Below are positions 5,480 through 13,101 of a DNA stretch of 64,000 nucleotides, one piece after another. Source of the DNA: Luteirhabdus salina (lineage in GTDB: Bacteria; Bacteroidota; Bacteroidia; Flavobacteriales; Flavobacteriaceae); contig JALAHT010000004.1 in assembly GCA_025384855.1 (NCBI GenBank), forward strand, positions 65,846 to 129,845, in the 5' to 3' direction. Numbering within the stretch: the stretch's first letter is position 1; each line of letters opens with the position of its first letter. Under the pieces are notes generated by a model. That model did no database searches, was not told the DNA's origin, and saw only the letters and a list, made by a program, of their open reading frames with translations. The position numbers and the translations under genes are program-made.

Positions 5480-7219
5480 TTAAGCGTTAAATTTTGAAAT
5501 TTCAATTCTTTCACTGTTTATAAGGTTTTCAAGGCCTTTCGTAATATCATGGTTTAAATTTGACTGGCAGTATCTATATAGCTCGTCAAAACCTATTTCC
5601 TTTCTCAAAAACATCCGAACCTTGATCCTTGCCTTTTCAAAATCGGTCTTGTTCCTGTATCTTGGCTTCACGCTCCGATATCCAAATTTTTCAATCCTTT
5701 CCAGCTTTATTTTTTTCTTTCTAGCGTAATGTTCGCCTCGTTTTTTGGCACGCTCCCTGGACCTTCGTTCTTTTTTCTTTTCATTCTGAGGGAATATCTT
5801 TTCAACAACATACCAAAATCCCATTTCCTTTGCATCGCGTCGCTGTGTGTCCAGATAATCGTTGATGTACAGGAAAGGCCAATCTTTTTCCCTTCCCCAA
5901 CGTTCCGCATGGTCTACGCTCCATAGCCAAACCTTAAACCTTTCGAACATCAGCTGTTTTGTGTATAGTTTTCCGGTGAATGTGACCAGCTTTTTATCGC
6001 GAAGCTCCTGAAACGCCTTCGAAAAAGCGCCCGGATAGCTTTGGTCCCCGCGCTTCAACTTTGAAACGTATTTCATAAACTCCTGAAAAAGAAGATCCCT
6101 GAACATGGATTGTGACATCACACCGTTTTTTGCCTCGTTTTCGAGGGAATCTATATCCGGAACATGGTGAACGTGTTGATCATTTGCCAATTCATTGCAC
6201 AACTCCCATTCATCACGAATACTTTTTTCCAATTTTAATGCCTTTTGTCTATTCTTTACGCTTTTAGTCGATTTTTCGCGCGGCGCCTTTACTTCCTCTC
6301 CGGTTTCGCTCACGCTTTGGGTGGTCTTGTAGTTGGTCTCGTCATTTTTATGATTAGGCACTTTAGTGCCGTTCGACTTATTGGGGGATGCTTTAGCGTC
6401 CCCTTTATTTTCATCTTCTTTTAATAGTGTTCTTGTAACAAGACCATACAATGGGGTTTCTCCTATTTTATAATTCGTAAAACGTTTATTTTCAGCGTTT
6501 TGTATTTTTCGTGATTTATAGTCTTCAACATGAAGAACTTCGGCTGAAATGTCGAGCGAAAAACCTCCTCTTCGCCCATGCGATTCGAAGTTTTTAACGA
6601 TACCAGCTTCCTCCAATGTATGTATGTGCTTTAAAAGCGTTCCCTGCGTATAAGGGCATTGTTTTACGCCGTCTATCTTATAGCGGCTAAGGCGATAGCT
6701 ATTTGTTCGTAGTGATGGTAACGTACCGGCCGTTGTGATGCCGCTGTTTAATCTTGCGGCGTTTCTGTCCCTAAGCTGTGCGGCGAAGTAAACAACCAAA
6801 AACGGCAGGGTTATGGCAATCTCGTTTCTTAGGGTGGAATGCGACCGCATTAAGAAATTGGTACCGTGTTCACGGTTGAACCTTAATACTTCGTGGTTGT
6901 ACTTTTCCGGGGTGGCATCCTTTAATTTATGAGCGGATATGTATTCCTTGAAAAGGACCTTTTGCTCGATGGTGTGCGGATTGTCCACGGTCTGTTTACG
7001 AAGATGGGAATTTATGGCATTAATACTACTGCTCTTTTCCTCCTGCTCTTTGTTAAAGGCCTCGGCAAATGCCTTGGCGTTCTGAATGGTCTGGTTAATG
7101 CACGCTTTGTCCATATAGGGGTACCGATAGACCTTTGGGGAGTTTTTTTGAGGAGAACCGCCGTTTATCAGCGCCCCTATGGACATTACCTTTCCTGTGC
7201 TTTCTGAGTGTATCTGCAT
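5480..7219 (-). CDS. Large island protein with winged-helix-like region, possible replication or regulatory protein
   Basis: 579 residues, the largest product of the island operon. The N-terminal half contains a stretch that reads like a winged-helix domain: after YTQGTLLKHIHTLEEAGIVK comes a short wing-like GRRGGF. The middle is charged linker, and the C-terminal part is very basic with repeated Lys/Arg runs, as in nucleic-acid binding proteins. No catalytic motif is visible. The frame is open to a TTG at 7225, but the ATG at 7219 is preferred. A strong two-part hairpin sits just upstream. By position and DNA-binding character it could be an initiator-like protein of the element; this is inference only. 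Confidence 0.55.
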   Translation of the reverse strand: MQIHSESTGKVMSIGALINGGSPQKNSPKVYRYPYMDKACINQTIQNAKAFAEAFNKEQEEKSSSINAINSHLRKQTVDNPHTIEQKVLFKEYISAHKLKDATPEKYNHEVLRFNREHGTNFLMRSHSTLRNEIAITLPFLVVYFAAQLRDRNAARLNSGITTAGTLPSLRTNSYRLSRYKIDGVKQCPYTQGTLLKHIHTLEEAGIVKNFESHGRRGGFSLDISAEVLHVEDYKSRKIQNAENKRFTNYKIGETPLYGLVTRTLLKEDENKGDAKASPNKSNGTKVPNHKNDETNYKTTQSVSETGEEVKAPREKSTKSVKNRQKALKLEKSIRDEWELCNELANDQHVHHVPDIDSLENEAKNGVMSQSMFRDLLFQEFMKYVSKLKRGDQSYPGAFSKAFQELRDKKLVTFTGKLYTKQLMFERFKVWLWSVDHAERWGREKDWPFLYINDYLDTQRRDAKEMGFWYVVEKIFPQNEKKKERRSRERAKKRGEHYARKKKIKLERIEKFGYRSVKPRYRNKTDFEKARIKVRMFLRKEIGFDELYRYCQSNLNHDITKGLENLINSERIEISKFNA

Positions 7220-7237
7220 AATCAAAATCTTTTAAAG

Positions 7238-7281
7238 CAATCCCAAGGCCGGGGTAGGTGTCACCATCCCGGCGGGGATTG
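7238..7281 (-). promoter_or_regulatory. Strong hairpin before the 579-residue gene
   Basis: CAATCCC (7238-7244) pairs with GGGATTG (7275-7281) and, inside it, CCGGG (7249-7253) pairs with CCCGG (7268-7272). The base is 18 nucleotides upstream of the ATG at 7219 on the minus strand. It could control translation or be part of an origin or processing site; no repeats typical of iterons are seen. Further left-flanking arms GTCCCCGAA / TTCGGGGAC lie at about 7331-7395. Confidence 0.5.
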
Positions 7282-7411
7282 AAATTAGAGAACTCTCGCT
7301 CTCGCTTCGGGTGTTGTTAGCCCTTGCCCTGTCCCCGAACCTTAGTAACTAAACCTAACATTATGAAAAAACTAACAATCAATTTTTTCGGGGACGTGGG
7401 CTTTACAGGGT

Positions 7412-7633
7412 TTATGTTTCGGTCATGATCATGGAAACCAGCATCTCTTCGTTCTCCGGGCGAAAATGGTCGCCAAGCTTGCTGGCCACCTTATCGATAA
7501 CCGTTTGTTTTTTGTCGTTGGGCATGTCCTTTTTGGAAAGATGGCCGCTTGCCTTCCGCAAAAACTCCTGTTGCTGCTCCAATGGAAGCGCCAAGAAAAT
7601 GGGGAATACGGTATTTGCGGTCATTTCTGCCAT
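7412..7633 (-). CDS. Hypothetical small phage-like protein
   Basis: 73 residues, helical, no family recognised. Its ATG shares one base with the stop of the preceding gene (TAATG), so translation is coupled. After its stop the leftward operon has a gap of nearly 200 bases, the only long gap in it. Confidence 0.55.
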   Translation of the reverse strand: MAEMTANTVFPIFLALPLEQQQEFLRKASGHLSKKDMPNDKKQTVIDKVASKLGDHFRPENEEMLVSMIMTET

Positions 7634-7827
7634 TACTTTCTAAAGAAATTTACCTCGTCATGGTTTACCGAAAAGTTCCTTTCGGTCTCATTCGAAATCG
7701 AATTGGCATCTGCGGCATCAAGCTGCTTCTTTAAGTGGAAACCAGTAATGAGATCGTCCGTTACGTTTACGCGGTTCTCAAATTCCGGATGCTCCAATAG
7801 CCATTCTATCAATTTCAAATCTTCCAT
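7633..7827 (-). CDS. Hypothetical small protein
   Basis: 64 residues, acidic, no family recognised. It lies 14 bases after the 100-residue gene and is coupled by TAATG to the 73-residue gene. Confidence 0.5.
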   Translation of the reverse strand: MEDLKLIEWLLEHPEFENRVNVTDDLITGFHLKKQLDAADANSISNETERNFSVNHDEVNFFRK

Positions 7828-7841
7828 GTAAATTTTATGCT

Positions 7842-8144
7842 TTATACGGCCTCTTTCAAGGACACGTTTTTCTTGTCTCTATTAATCTTACTAAACTTCT
7901 TTGTATACCGCACTTTTCGCTTCTTTTCTACCTCATAAAAAGGGGTATGCTCTATCTCGCTCCTTCTGGTCTTTATGCGGTGGATCTCGTTTATTATTTT
8001 TTGAGACTGCTTCGGCAGAAGGGAATCCTTCTTGTCTTGGCTAACCAAATACTTGGTAAGGCATTCCTCTTGCCTTCCCAACGAACGGTACTCGTCGCGA
8101 AGGGTTTCGGTCTTATGTCCAGATACTTGCTCCGATACCGTCAT
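7842..8144 (-). CDS. Hypothetical basic protein
   Basis: 100 residues with a long Lys/Arg-rich C-terminal half, compatible with a coiled-coil or nucleic-acid-binding role. The frame is open to 8168, but the ATG at 8144 is chosen because it overlaps the preceding stop as TAATG, the same coupling seen at 7633. No family recognised. Confidence 0.55.
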   Translation of the reverse strand: MTVSEQVSGHKTETLRDEYRSLGRQEECLTKYLVSQDKKDSLLPKQSQKIINEIHRIKTRRSEIEHTPFYEVEKKRKVRYTKKFSKINRDKKNVSLKEAV

Positions 8145-8476
8145 TATGCGCATATTAAGCTGCCCCAATACGTGGCGAATGCCATGTGTGCCTTGGGATT
8201 GGTTACGGGCTTAATGCCCAGCGATTTTATAATGCCTGCTCTCTTGGCCCTTACGATCACACCGCCCCAAGCTCGGTTGCTTGGTGGTTCGGGAACCTCC
8301 CCAGATTTAGTGGCGGCCCTTCTAACTTCCTCGGTAAGGAAGGAAGGCTCTTTCTTTGCAAAATTTCGCAAAAAGTCAAATGCCTTTTGGCTCCAATTCT
8401 CGTTGCAGTTGTCCGCCGTTTCCATTGCCTGCGCAATACCCGCATCCCTAAGCTTTTCTCCTTTGGTCGTTTTCAT
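8144..8476 (-). CDS. Phage-type small protein (FLTEEVR...PPSNRAWG family)
   Basis: 110 residues. The layout, with FLTEEVR followed by a proline-rich turn, RAWGGVIVRAKRAGIIKSLG and a C-terminal HMAFATYW, recalls small proteins that occur next to replication genes in prophages and phages; their function is unknown to me. It overlaps its upstream neighbour by four bases (ATGA) and its downstream neighbour by one. The context supports a phage-derived operon. Confidence 0.6.
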   Translation of the reverse strand: MKTTKGEKLRDAGIAQAMETADNCNENWSQKAFDFLRNFAKKEPSFLTEEVRRAATKSGEVPEPPSNRAWGGVIVRAKRAGIIKSLGIKPVTNPKAHMAFATYWGSLICA

Positions 8477-9099
8477 GATATCGCGGATATTAGTTTGTTC
8501 TTCATGGCAACCAACATAAAGCTGGTCTTTGTCTTTACGTTTCCCGCCTTATCGTAGAGCGTTCTTTTATGCTGGTCGAAAGTGGGTAGCGCAATTCCAA
8601 GCTTATCGGCAATGGCCTTATCGGGAAGGTCGTCGGCAAAACCATCTATCATGGTAATTTCTCGGGGCTTTAGTTCGTTCCCGTTGATATGGAGCGTCTT
8701 GTTCTTAAACTGAAGGCTTATGCAATCGCGACGGTGGCGGTAGTTCTCGGGACGGCTAAGCACGCCGTTAACGATGTCCGGGGTGCCGTCTAGATGGCCG
8801 AAGCAGAAGTAAACATAAAGTTCCAGTTGGCGCGTAAAGTTTGGATAAACCCATTGGCCCGAACCCGTCTTCAAGCTCCTTAACAGATTGCGGGCCGCAG
8901 GGTCTGACTTATATGCGTTTATGACGGCCGCTAGGTTTCGGCCCTTTAGTTCTTTGAATAGGTGGGTCTTTCCGTTTTGGAGAAAACGTACTTCCATGGT
9001 TTCATGGATGCCAAAAAACTCGATATTGCAATCGCTTTTTTGGATGCCGGCAATAATTTCTTGCGGGGGCGGATTATTTGTTGTAGTTTCGCAGTACAT
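8473..9099 (-). CDS. LuxR-type HTH protein of the island
   Basis: 208 residues. The C-terminal 60-70 residues fit a LuxR/GerE helix-turn-helix: LKPREITMIDGFADDLPDKA, then IADKLGIALPTFDQHKRTLY as helices 2-3, then a K-x-G linker. The first 130 residues do not resemble a response-regulator receiver or an autoinducer domain. It probably acts as a DNA-binding regulator or late-gene activator of the element. ATG at 9099; coupled to the next gene by ATGA. Confidence 0.65.
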   Translation of the reverse strand: MYCETTTNNPPPQEIIAGIQKSDCNIEFFGIHETMEVRFLQNGKTHLFKELKGRNLAAVINAYKSDPAARNLLRSLKTGSGQWVYPNFTRQLELYVYFCFGHLDGTPDIVNGVLSRPENYRHRRDCISLQFKNKTLHINGNELKPREITMIDGFADDLPDKAIADKLGIALPTFDQHKRTLYDKAGNVKTKTSFMLVAMKNKLISAIS

Positions 9100-9106
9100 A
9101 GATAAT

Positions 9107-9298
9107 TTATTTAAGCGTTAAATTATTTATTGCCCGGAACGTTGTTTCCGGGTTTTCTTTTTTTATGTCTAGCTCTAGCCAAACGGCAGCTATCGATACC
9201 ATACCTACCAAAAAAGTAACAACCAAAGCCGCTACAAGCGTCCTAAACTTGGTATTTAGGCTTTCTATTTTCAGCTCTATTTCATCTATCCTATGCAT
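9107..9298 (-). CDS. Small single-pass membrane protein
   Basis: 63 residues. A short helical charged N-terminus (residues 1-18) precedes one hydrophobic segment, LVAALVVTFLVGMVSIAAVW (about 21-40), and a polar tail. It overlaps the preceding gene by eight bases. Function unknown. Confidence 0.55.
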   Translation of the reverse strand: MHRIDEIELKIESLNTKFRTLVAALVVTFLVGMVSIAAVWLELDIKKENPETTFRAINNLTLK

Positions 9299-9569
9299 GG
9301 GAAAGGGTTTTTGCGGTTTCTAAAACTTCGGTGCGCTTGGCCACTACTTCTTTTCTGCGCTCGGTCTCTTCTTCAATAAATTCCCAAATAGCAGCCTCTA
9401 TCTTGGAATGCGAAGCATTACCATTAAAGACACGGCTAACGAACTCCCTGCTGTAAAACTCATCTGACCTGTTTTTAATGCCCTTTTCCTCTAAATGAGA
9501 TTGAATTTGGGAAACAGGGTCGGAGCCTAGAAACCTCCTGAAGACTTTTGTTTGTTTTTTTTGAATCAT
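9291..9569 (-). CDS. Small putative DNA-binding protein, first gene of island operon
   Basis: 92 residues; the middle part (SREFVSRVFNGNASHSKIEA) has the spacing of a short helix-turn-helix as in Cro-like regulators, and the C-terminal half is charged and helical. It is the first gene left of the divergent control region, the usual place of a Cro/excisionase-type gene opposite a CI-like repressor. Assignment is by context and motif, not by a family match. Confidence 0.5.
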   Translation of the reverse strand: MIQKKQTKVFRRFLGSDPVSQIQSHLEEKGIKNRSDEFYSREFVSRVFNGNASHSKIEAAIWEFIEEETERRKEVVAKRTEVLETAKTLSHA

Positions 9570-9738
9570 AGTACCCTATTGTTGTTCAAACAATTACTAT
9601 GGACTATATTTGTTCATAGTTTTGTTCGTTATTTGTTACTTAACACTTAGCAAATATAATCGAATAAAATCTAAAAAAGCAAATATTTTCTATTAAAGAT
9701 TAGAAAATAATTTATATGAGTAATTTAAATTACTTAAA
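9570..9738. promoter_or_regulatory. Divergent control region of the island
   Basis: 169 bases between the leftward operon and the rightward repressor. TTTGTTC-type repeats recur near 9609-9640, TTGTTcaAACAA is a short palindrome near 9582, and AGTAATTTAAATTACT (9719-9734) is a perfect 16-base palindrome ending four bases before the repressor start. These are candidate operators for the repressor and its own autoregulation. Confidence 0.6.
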
Positions 9739-10188
9739 GTGAGTGTTTTAGAACGATTAGAAAAAATTCGAATTAATGAAGGGCTTAATAAGTCTGAGTT
9801 CGAAAAAAGATTGGGAAAATCTAATGGATATATAGGTTCATTAAAAAAAAGCGGTGGTATTCCAGGTAGCGATGTATTGCTGAAGGTTACTGAGGTATTT
9901 AATAATTATAATATAGAGTGGGTTCTAACCGGAAACGGTAATATTAAAAAAGATGTGAATGAACTGAATGAGGAGCAGAGCGAATACATAAACCATCAAA
10001 AAGATATTGGCAAACAGATTCAAGACGTTTCCTACTTATTAAACAGAAGATTGGATGGTATAGAGGAGATGCTAAAACATATTGCCCTGGACAGTGCCGC
10101 GACACGCGCCAAGGCAGATATGGTAGACCTAAAGAAAATTAAGCAAGCTTTTGATGATCTGGGGGCCTTGAAAGGGAAGGTTGGCTAG
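9739..10188 (+). CDS. XRE-family repressor of the island
   Basis: 149 residues. Residues 5-62 form a phage-repressor HTH: RINEGLNKSEFEKRLGKSNG, a recognition-helix region, then VLLKVTEVFNNYNIEWVLTG, a form common in Bacteroidota prophage repressors. The C-terminal half is probably helical for oligomerisation; there is no S24 peptidase. Start is GTG at 9739; no in-frame ATG lies upstream. It faces the leftward operon across the operator region and is the probable maintenance repressor of the element. Confidence 0.75.
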   Translation: MSVLERLEKIRINEGLNKSEFEKRLGKSNGYIGSLKKSGGIPGSDVLLKVTEVFNNYNIEWVLTGNGNIKKDVNELNEEQSEYINHQKDIGKQIQDVSYLLNRRLDGIEEMLKHIALDSAATRAKADMVDLKKIKQAFDDLGALKGKVG

Positions 10189-10350
10189 CTTGTTCAAGTT
10201 CCGAAATAATTTGCAGTTGCTCATGGGGGCTGTAATTGTTTTTGTACCGCAGAAACTGCAATACCTGAATAAAGTTTGACATAATTAAAATAAAGAGTTA
10301 GTTGAAAGTGCTGGGGAGCAATATTATAACAGATAAGTATAAAAATTAGT

Positions 10351-10884
10351 ATGAAAAATTTTATTTATATCGTTTCTATTTTAATGTTTTTTGTATGCTG
10401 TACTAAAGATTTAACCGGTATTGAAAAGAGTTTTAAAAACAGTATTGCCGCAAACGGATGGGATGATTACAGAACGATGGAATTGAAAAGGATTTCAGTT
10501 CTAGAATACCACGAAATAGAGAATATTATATTTCGGGATGAATTGAATAATATTGAAACCCAAAAATTAATTGTTGATCGTGCATTGAACGCATATAATC
10601 AAGATTCTACATCTGTTAATTTAAAAGAAAGGGTTGATCTAGAAAGGAAAAGACTAATGCGCTTAAAAAATAAGTTAGCAGATTTCCCACGGGTTGATTC
10701 TAGTGAAATAGCACTTCAATATTATTCACTTTCGTATGTGGCATCAAAAAATGATATTGAAGTAGAAAACACCGTTTACCTACTAGCAAATAAGAGGGAT
10801 TCTTTATTGGCTGGTAGCCCAGAAGAAATAGACGATAGGCAATTAAGGATTGCAGCAAAGGGTTTAGGTTATACTTTCAACTAG
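10351..10884 (+). CDS. Hypothetical lipoprotein at island end
   Basis: 177 residues with a signal peptide ending FFVCC (Cys16/Cys17), so probably lipid-anchored; the rest is charged and mostly helical. No family recognised. It is the last gene before the tRNA attachment scar and may be a cargo or exclusion gene of the element. Confidence 0.6.
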   Translation: MKNFIYIVSILMFFVCCTKDLTGIEKSFKNSIAANGWDDYRTMELKRISVLEYHEIENIIFRDELNNIETQKLIVDRALNAYNQDSTSVNLKERVDLERKRLMRLKNKLADFPRVDSSEIALQYYSLSYVASKNDIEVENTVYLLANKRDSLLAGSPEEIDDRQLRIAAKGLGYTFN

Positions 10885-10990
10885 ATTCCACCCTATAAAT
10901 TTTCGAAAAACTTCATTTAAATAGTGCTAATAAATTTTTAAATAATTGAAATACAACAAATAAGGAGTTTTCCTGTAGTAGGATGCAGTA

Positions 10991-11044
10991 CTTAAAATCC
11001 AATGGCCAGAAATGGCCGTGCGGGTTCAAGTCCCGCCTTCAGTA
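10991..11044 (+). pseudogene. tRNA-Leu(UAA) 3' fragment, probable attR of the island
   Basis: Contains the 3' half of a class II tRNA: anticodon loop ending TTAAAA with anticodon TAA, a long variable arm GGCC-agaaat-GGCC, T-arm GCGGG-TTCAAGT-CCCGC (11020-11036), acceptor strand CTTCAGT and discriminator A. The 5' half (acceptor ACTGAAG, D-arm, first anticodon-stem strand) is missing upstream. Such a partial copy is the usual scar of a tyrosine-recombinase element inserted at a tRNA 3' end, and the orientation puts the intact tRNA-Leu left of the window. Confidence 0.8.
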
Positions 11045-11046
11045 CG

Positions 11047-11078
11047 AAACCCTGTTATATTTATAGCAGGGTTTTTTT
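11047..11078 (+). terminator. Terminator after the tRNA fragment
   Basis: AACCCTG (11048-11054) pairs with CAGGGTT (11067-11073) followed by a T run; presumably the original terminator of the tRNA-Leu gene. Confidence 0.75.
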
Positions 11079-11192
11079 ATGTTTTTATGTAAATAAAACT
11101 TACTGTAATGTAGCGTGAATTACCATCTAAGGGTAAATGGAGTTTAGTACGTGTTCCTAACATAATGTTTCAGCGATAATATTGGTGGACGC

Positions 11193-11711
11193 TTATAAAT
11201 CGTCGTTCAATAACTTCTTGATCTCATCATCAACTTCTCGCTTTAACTGATCTTCGGAAGATTTTTTACCTGCGATATAGGAGATATATATCAGTAGTAC
11301 GAGAATAGGTAGAATAATAGGTAGGGAATACCAAAAATCGAATTCATCGATATACTCAATCTTGTAATTCACTACTCCCGTCAATTGAAAAAGGAACATT
11401 GTGAACGGGATAAGGATAGCGTATTTCCACCAATTTCGGGATGTTAGGAACCAAATTCCGGTGAGTAGAACAAACGTAAGTTTGGTAAGCAGGGCATGAA
11501 GATATATTTGAACATTGCCAAACCCTCCGGCATTAATGTGGCCCACTGCCGTTTTCCATACCTTTTCATCGGATGGAGCGAATTGGTATAGATAAAATAA
11601 AAAGGGCGTTGCTACCAAGAAAATGATAAGCAACACCCCATTAATATAATTCCTTTTTTTATTATCCGTTTGGTGGGATTTCGTATTTGTCTTTATCGAT
11701 TTGTTGGTCAT
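11193..11711 (-). CDS. Hypothetical membrane protein
   Basis: 172 residues with about four hydrophobic segments (near residues 25-45, 75-90, 93-115 and 126-146) and a charged, acidic C-terminal tail. No family recognised. The ATG at 11711 makes it overlap the preceding lipoprotein gene by 50 bases; a later non-ATG start just before the first membrane segment is possible. Confidence 0.55.
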   Translation of the reverse strand: MTNKSIKTNTKSHQTDNKKRNYINGVLLIIFLVATPFLFYLYQFAPSDEKVWKTAVGHINAGGFGNVQIYLHALLTKLTFVLLTGIWFLTSRNWWKYAILIPFTMFLFQLTGVVNYKIEYIDEFDFWYSLPIILPILVLLIYISYIAGKKSSEDQLKREVDDEIKKLLNDDL

Positions 11712-11784
11712 TCGTGTCTAGGGATTCAGGAGTACAGCTTGCTGCCAATGCAAAGATGGCAAAAATAAACATCAATTTTTTCAT
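11662..11784 (-). CDS. Small lipoprotein, 40 residues
   Basis: A signal peptide MKKLMFIFAIFALAASC with lipobox Cys17, followed by 23 polar residues ending DKYEIPPNG. This is the layout of tiny flavobacterial lipoproteins. ATG at 11784, stop at 11662. It is upstream of and overlaps the membrane-protein gene in another frame, so the two are probably cotranscribed. Confidence 0.65.
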   Translation of the reverse strand: MKKLMFIFAIFALAASCTPESLDTNDQQIDKDKYEIPPNG

Positions 11785-11949
11785 GATTCAGGTTTTTTTG
11801 TGTGAATAATAGTACAAACCTACAATCAACTTTCTGATTTTGAACTATTTCAAAAAAATTATTATTATGGTAAGTTTGTAGGTTTTTTCTTAAAAACCAT
11901 GAAAAATGACCCATCTTAGGATCTGTTATTTGAAGCCGGTAGCAAAACA

Positions 11950-11979
11950 AAAAACCCAGCATAATTGCTGGGTTTTTTA
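11950..11979. terminator. Bidirectional terminator
   Basis: AACCCAGCA pairs with TGCTGGGTT across TAAT, with A and T runs on both sides. It ends the acidic lipoprotein transcript at 11998 and would also stop rightward transcription. Confidence 0.8.
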
Positions 11980-11997
11980 ATTGCGTTACAGTAAGGC

Positions 11998-12270
11998 TTA
12001 CATGCCTTCGTCTGTATCGTCAATTTCTTCTTCGACTTCTTCTTCAGCCTGTTCAGCAGCGTTTTCCATGTCTTCGCCAGCTTCTTCCATAGCGTTGCCA
12101 GTTTCTTCAGCAGCGTTTTCCATAGCATCGCCTGCGTCTTCAGCAGCTCGTTCCATATCTTCGCCCATAGATTCTACGGCTTCTTCAGTTTTCTCTTCTG
12201 TAGTTTCGCGACATGAGTAGATTGAAAAAACCAAGCTCAGTGCAGCGAATGATAAAAGTACTTTTTTCAT
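11998..12270 (-). CDS. Acidic alanine/glutamate-repeat lipoprotein (CRETTE group)
   Basis: 90 residues. Signal peptide with lipobox YSC (Cys20), then RETTEEKTEE and a run of 11-residue-like repeats rich in Ala, Glu, Met and Asp, predicted to form one long amphipathic helix. Two further lipoproteins at 15307 and 15576 start their mature part with the same CRET(T)E. It is probably a periplasmic or outer-membrane-anchored structural or stress protein; no enzyme motif is present. Confidence 0.65.
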   Translation of the reverse strand: MKKVLLSFAALSLVFSIYSCRETTEEKTEEAVESMGEDMERAAEDAGDAMENAAEETGNAMEEAGEDMENAAEQAEEEVEEEIDDTDEGM

Positions 12271-12312
12271 AAGTAGTGTGATTGATTAGTGATTAACAAA
12301 GGATAAAAATAA

Positions 12313-13101
12313 TCAAATTTTTGGACGTGGTGCTTTCTCACTAAGATATTTCCAATATCGTTTTGGAACATGTTGCACATGTAGCTTACTATTTTTACGC
12401 GATTTTATAGTAACGCTATTGAAATAAGAGCGCCATAATTCTTGGTACTGAAGTTCTTCTGTGGCCACATATAGATGCTCGTCTGTTCCATTGAGCATGG
12501 TCTCTGAGAAGGATAATGAAACTGTTTCTACAGTATCGATATTATAATAAATTCCATACCCTCTTTTTACATCATAAATCATCCACCGCTGATCCGCATA
12601 GCGGTCTTTAAAATGTTTTGCATTTAGCGGCAATACGTTAAAATCGGGGGCCACGGTAGCAAAATAGAGTCCATCCTTCAATAATTTGAACCGCACAAAC
12701 GCGTCCATTCGGTGTTTTTCACGTCCGATGCTCTTTACTATTTTTGACACTTGTAAAACAGCAGGATGCGAATAGTTTCCTTTCACTTTCGACGGATTTT
12801 TAAAAGCCAACTGTATATACACCATTAATGTATTTTCGATTGTGGGTAATTCACTTAAAAAGGCTTTAAACACCAATTGGCCTATCCTAGTTCCACATTT
12901 GGAAATCAAACCCTCCCACACTCTGGAGGCGTTTGTTTCATTCGTAGGAACGTTTTCAAGATTATCGAAAAATGAATCCTGCGCTTGGTCCGATCGCTTT
13001 ATAGATACCCTATTCTTGAGTTTCTCTTCATAAATGATAAAGATGCAGCTCAAAAAACCTTCAAAAGATCCATCATATGTCAAAATTGTCTTCGCTGTCA
13101 T
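12313..13101 (-). CDS. DUF4130 / TIGR03915 probable DNA metabolism protein
   Basis: 262 residues. It begins ILTYDGSFEGFLSCIFIIYE, the typical start of the TIGR03915 family (DUF4130), which accompanies a radical SAM protein and, in many genomes, a uracil-DNA glycosylase-like protein. It overlaps the radical SAM gene by four bases (ATG start in its TGA stop), so they form one translationally coupled operon. A role in DNA repair or modification is proposed from linkage; the reaction is unknown. No glycosylase gene is beside it here. Confidence 0.8.
   Translation of the reverse strand: MTAKTILTYDGSFEGFLSCIFIIYEEKLKNRVSIKRSDQAQDSFFDNLENVPTNETNASRVWEGLISKCGTRIGQLVFKAFLSELPTIENTLMVYIQLAFKNPSKVKGNYSHPAVLQVSKIVKSIGREKHRMDAFVRFKLLKDGLYFATVAPDFNVLPLNAKHFKDRYADQRWMIYDVKRGYGIYYNIDTVETVSLSFSETMLNGTDEHLYVATEELQYQELWRSYFNSVTIKSRKNSKLHVQHVPKRYWKYLSEKAPRPKI

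Noticed and set aside
7363-7428. 21-codon plus-strand frame beginning MKKLTINFFGD
   Set aside because: It lies between the arms of an inverted repeat in the control gap, against the operon direction, and ends in the 3' end of an opposite gene.
10139-10282. 47-codon minus-strand frame opposite the end of the XRE repressor
   Set aside because: It overlaps the repressor gene antisense and has no family match or clear start signal; too weak to list.
11726-11962. 78-codon minus-strand frame beginning MLGFLFCYRL
   Set aside because: It crosses the terminator at 11950 and overlaps the small lipoprotein in another frame.
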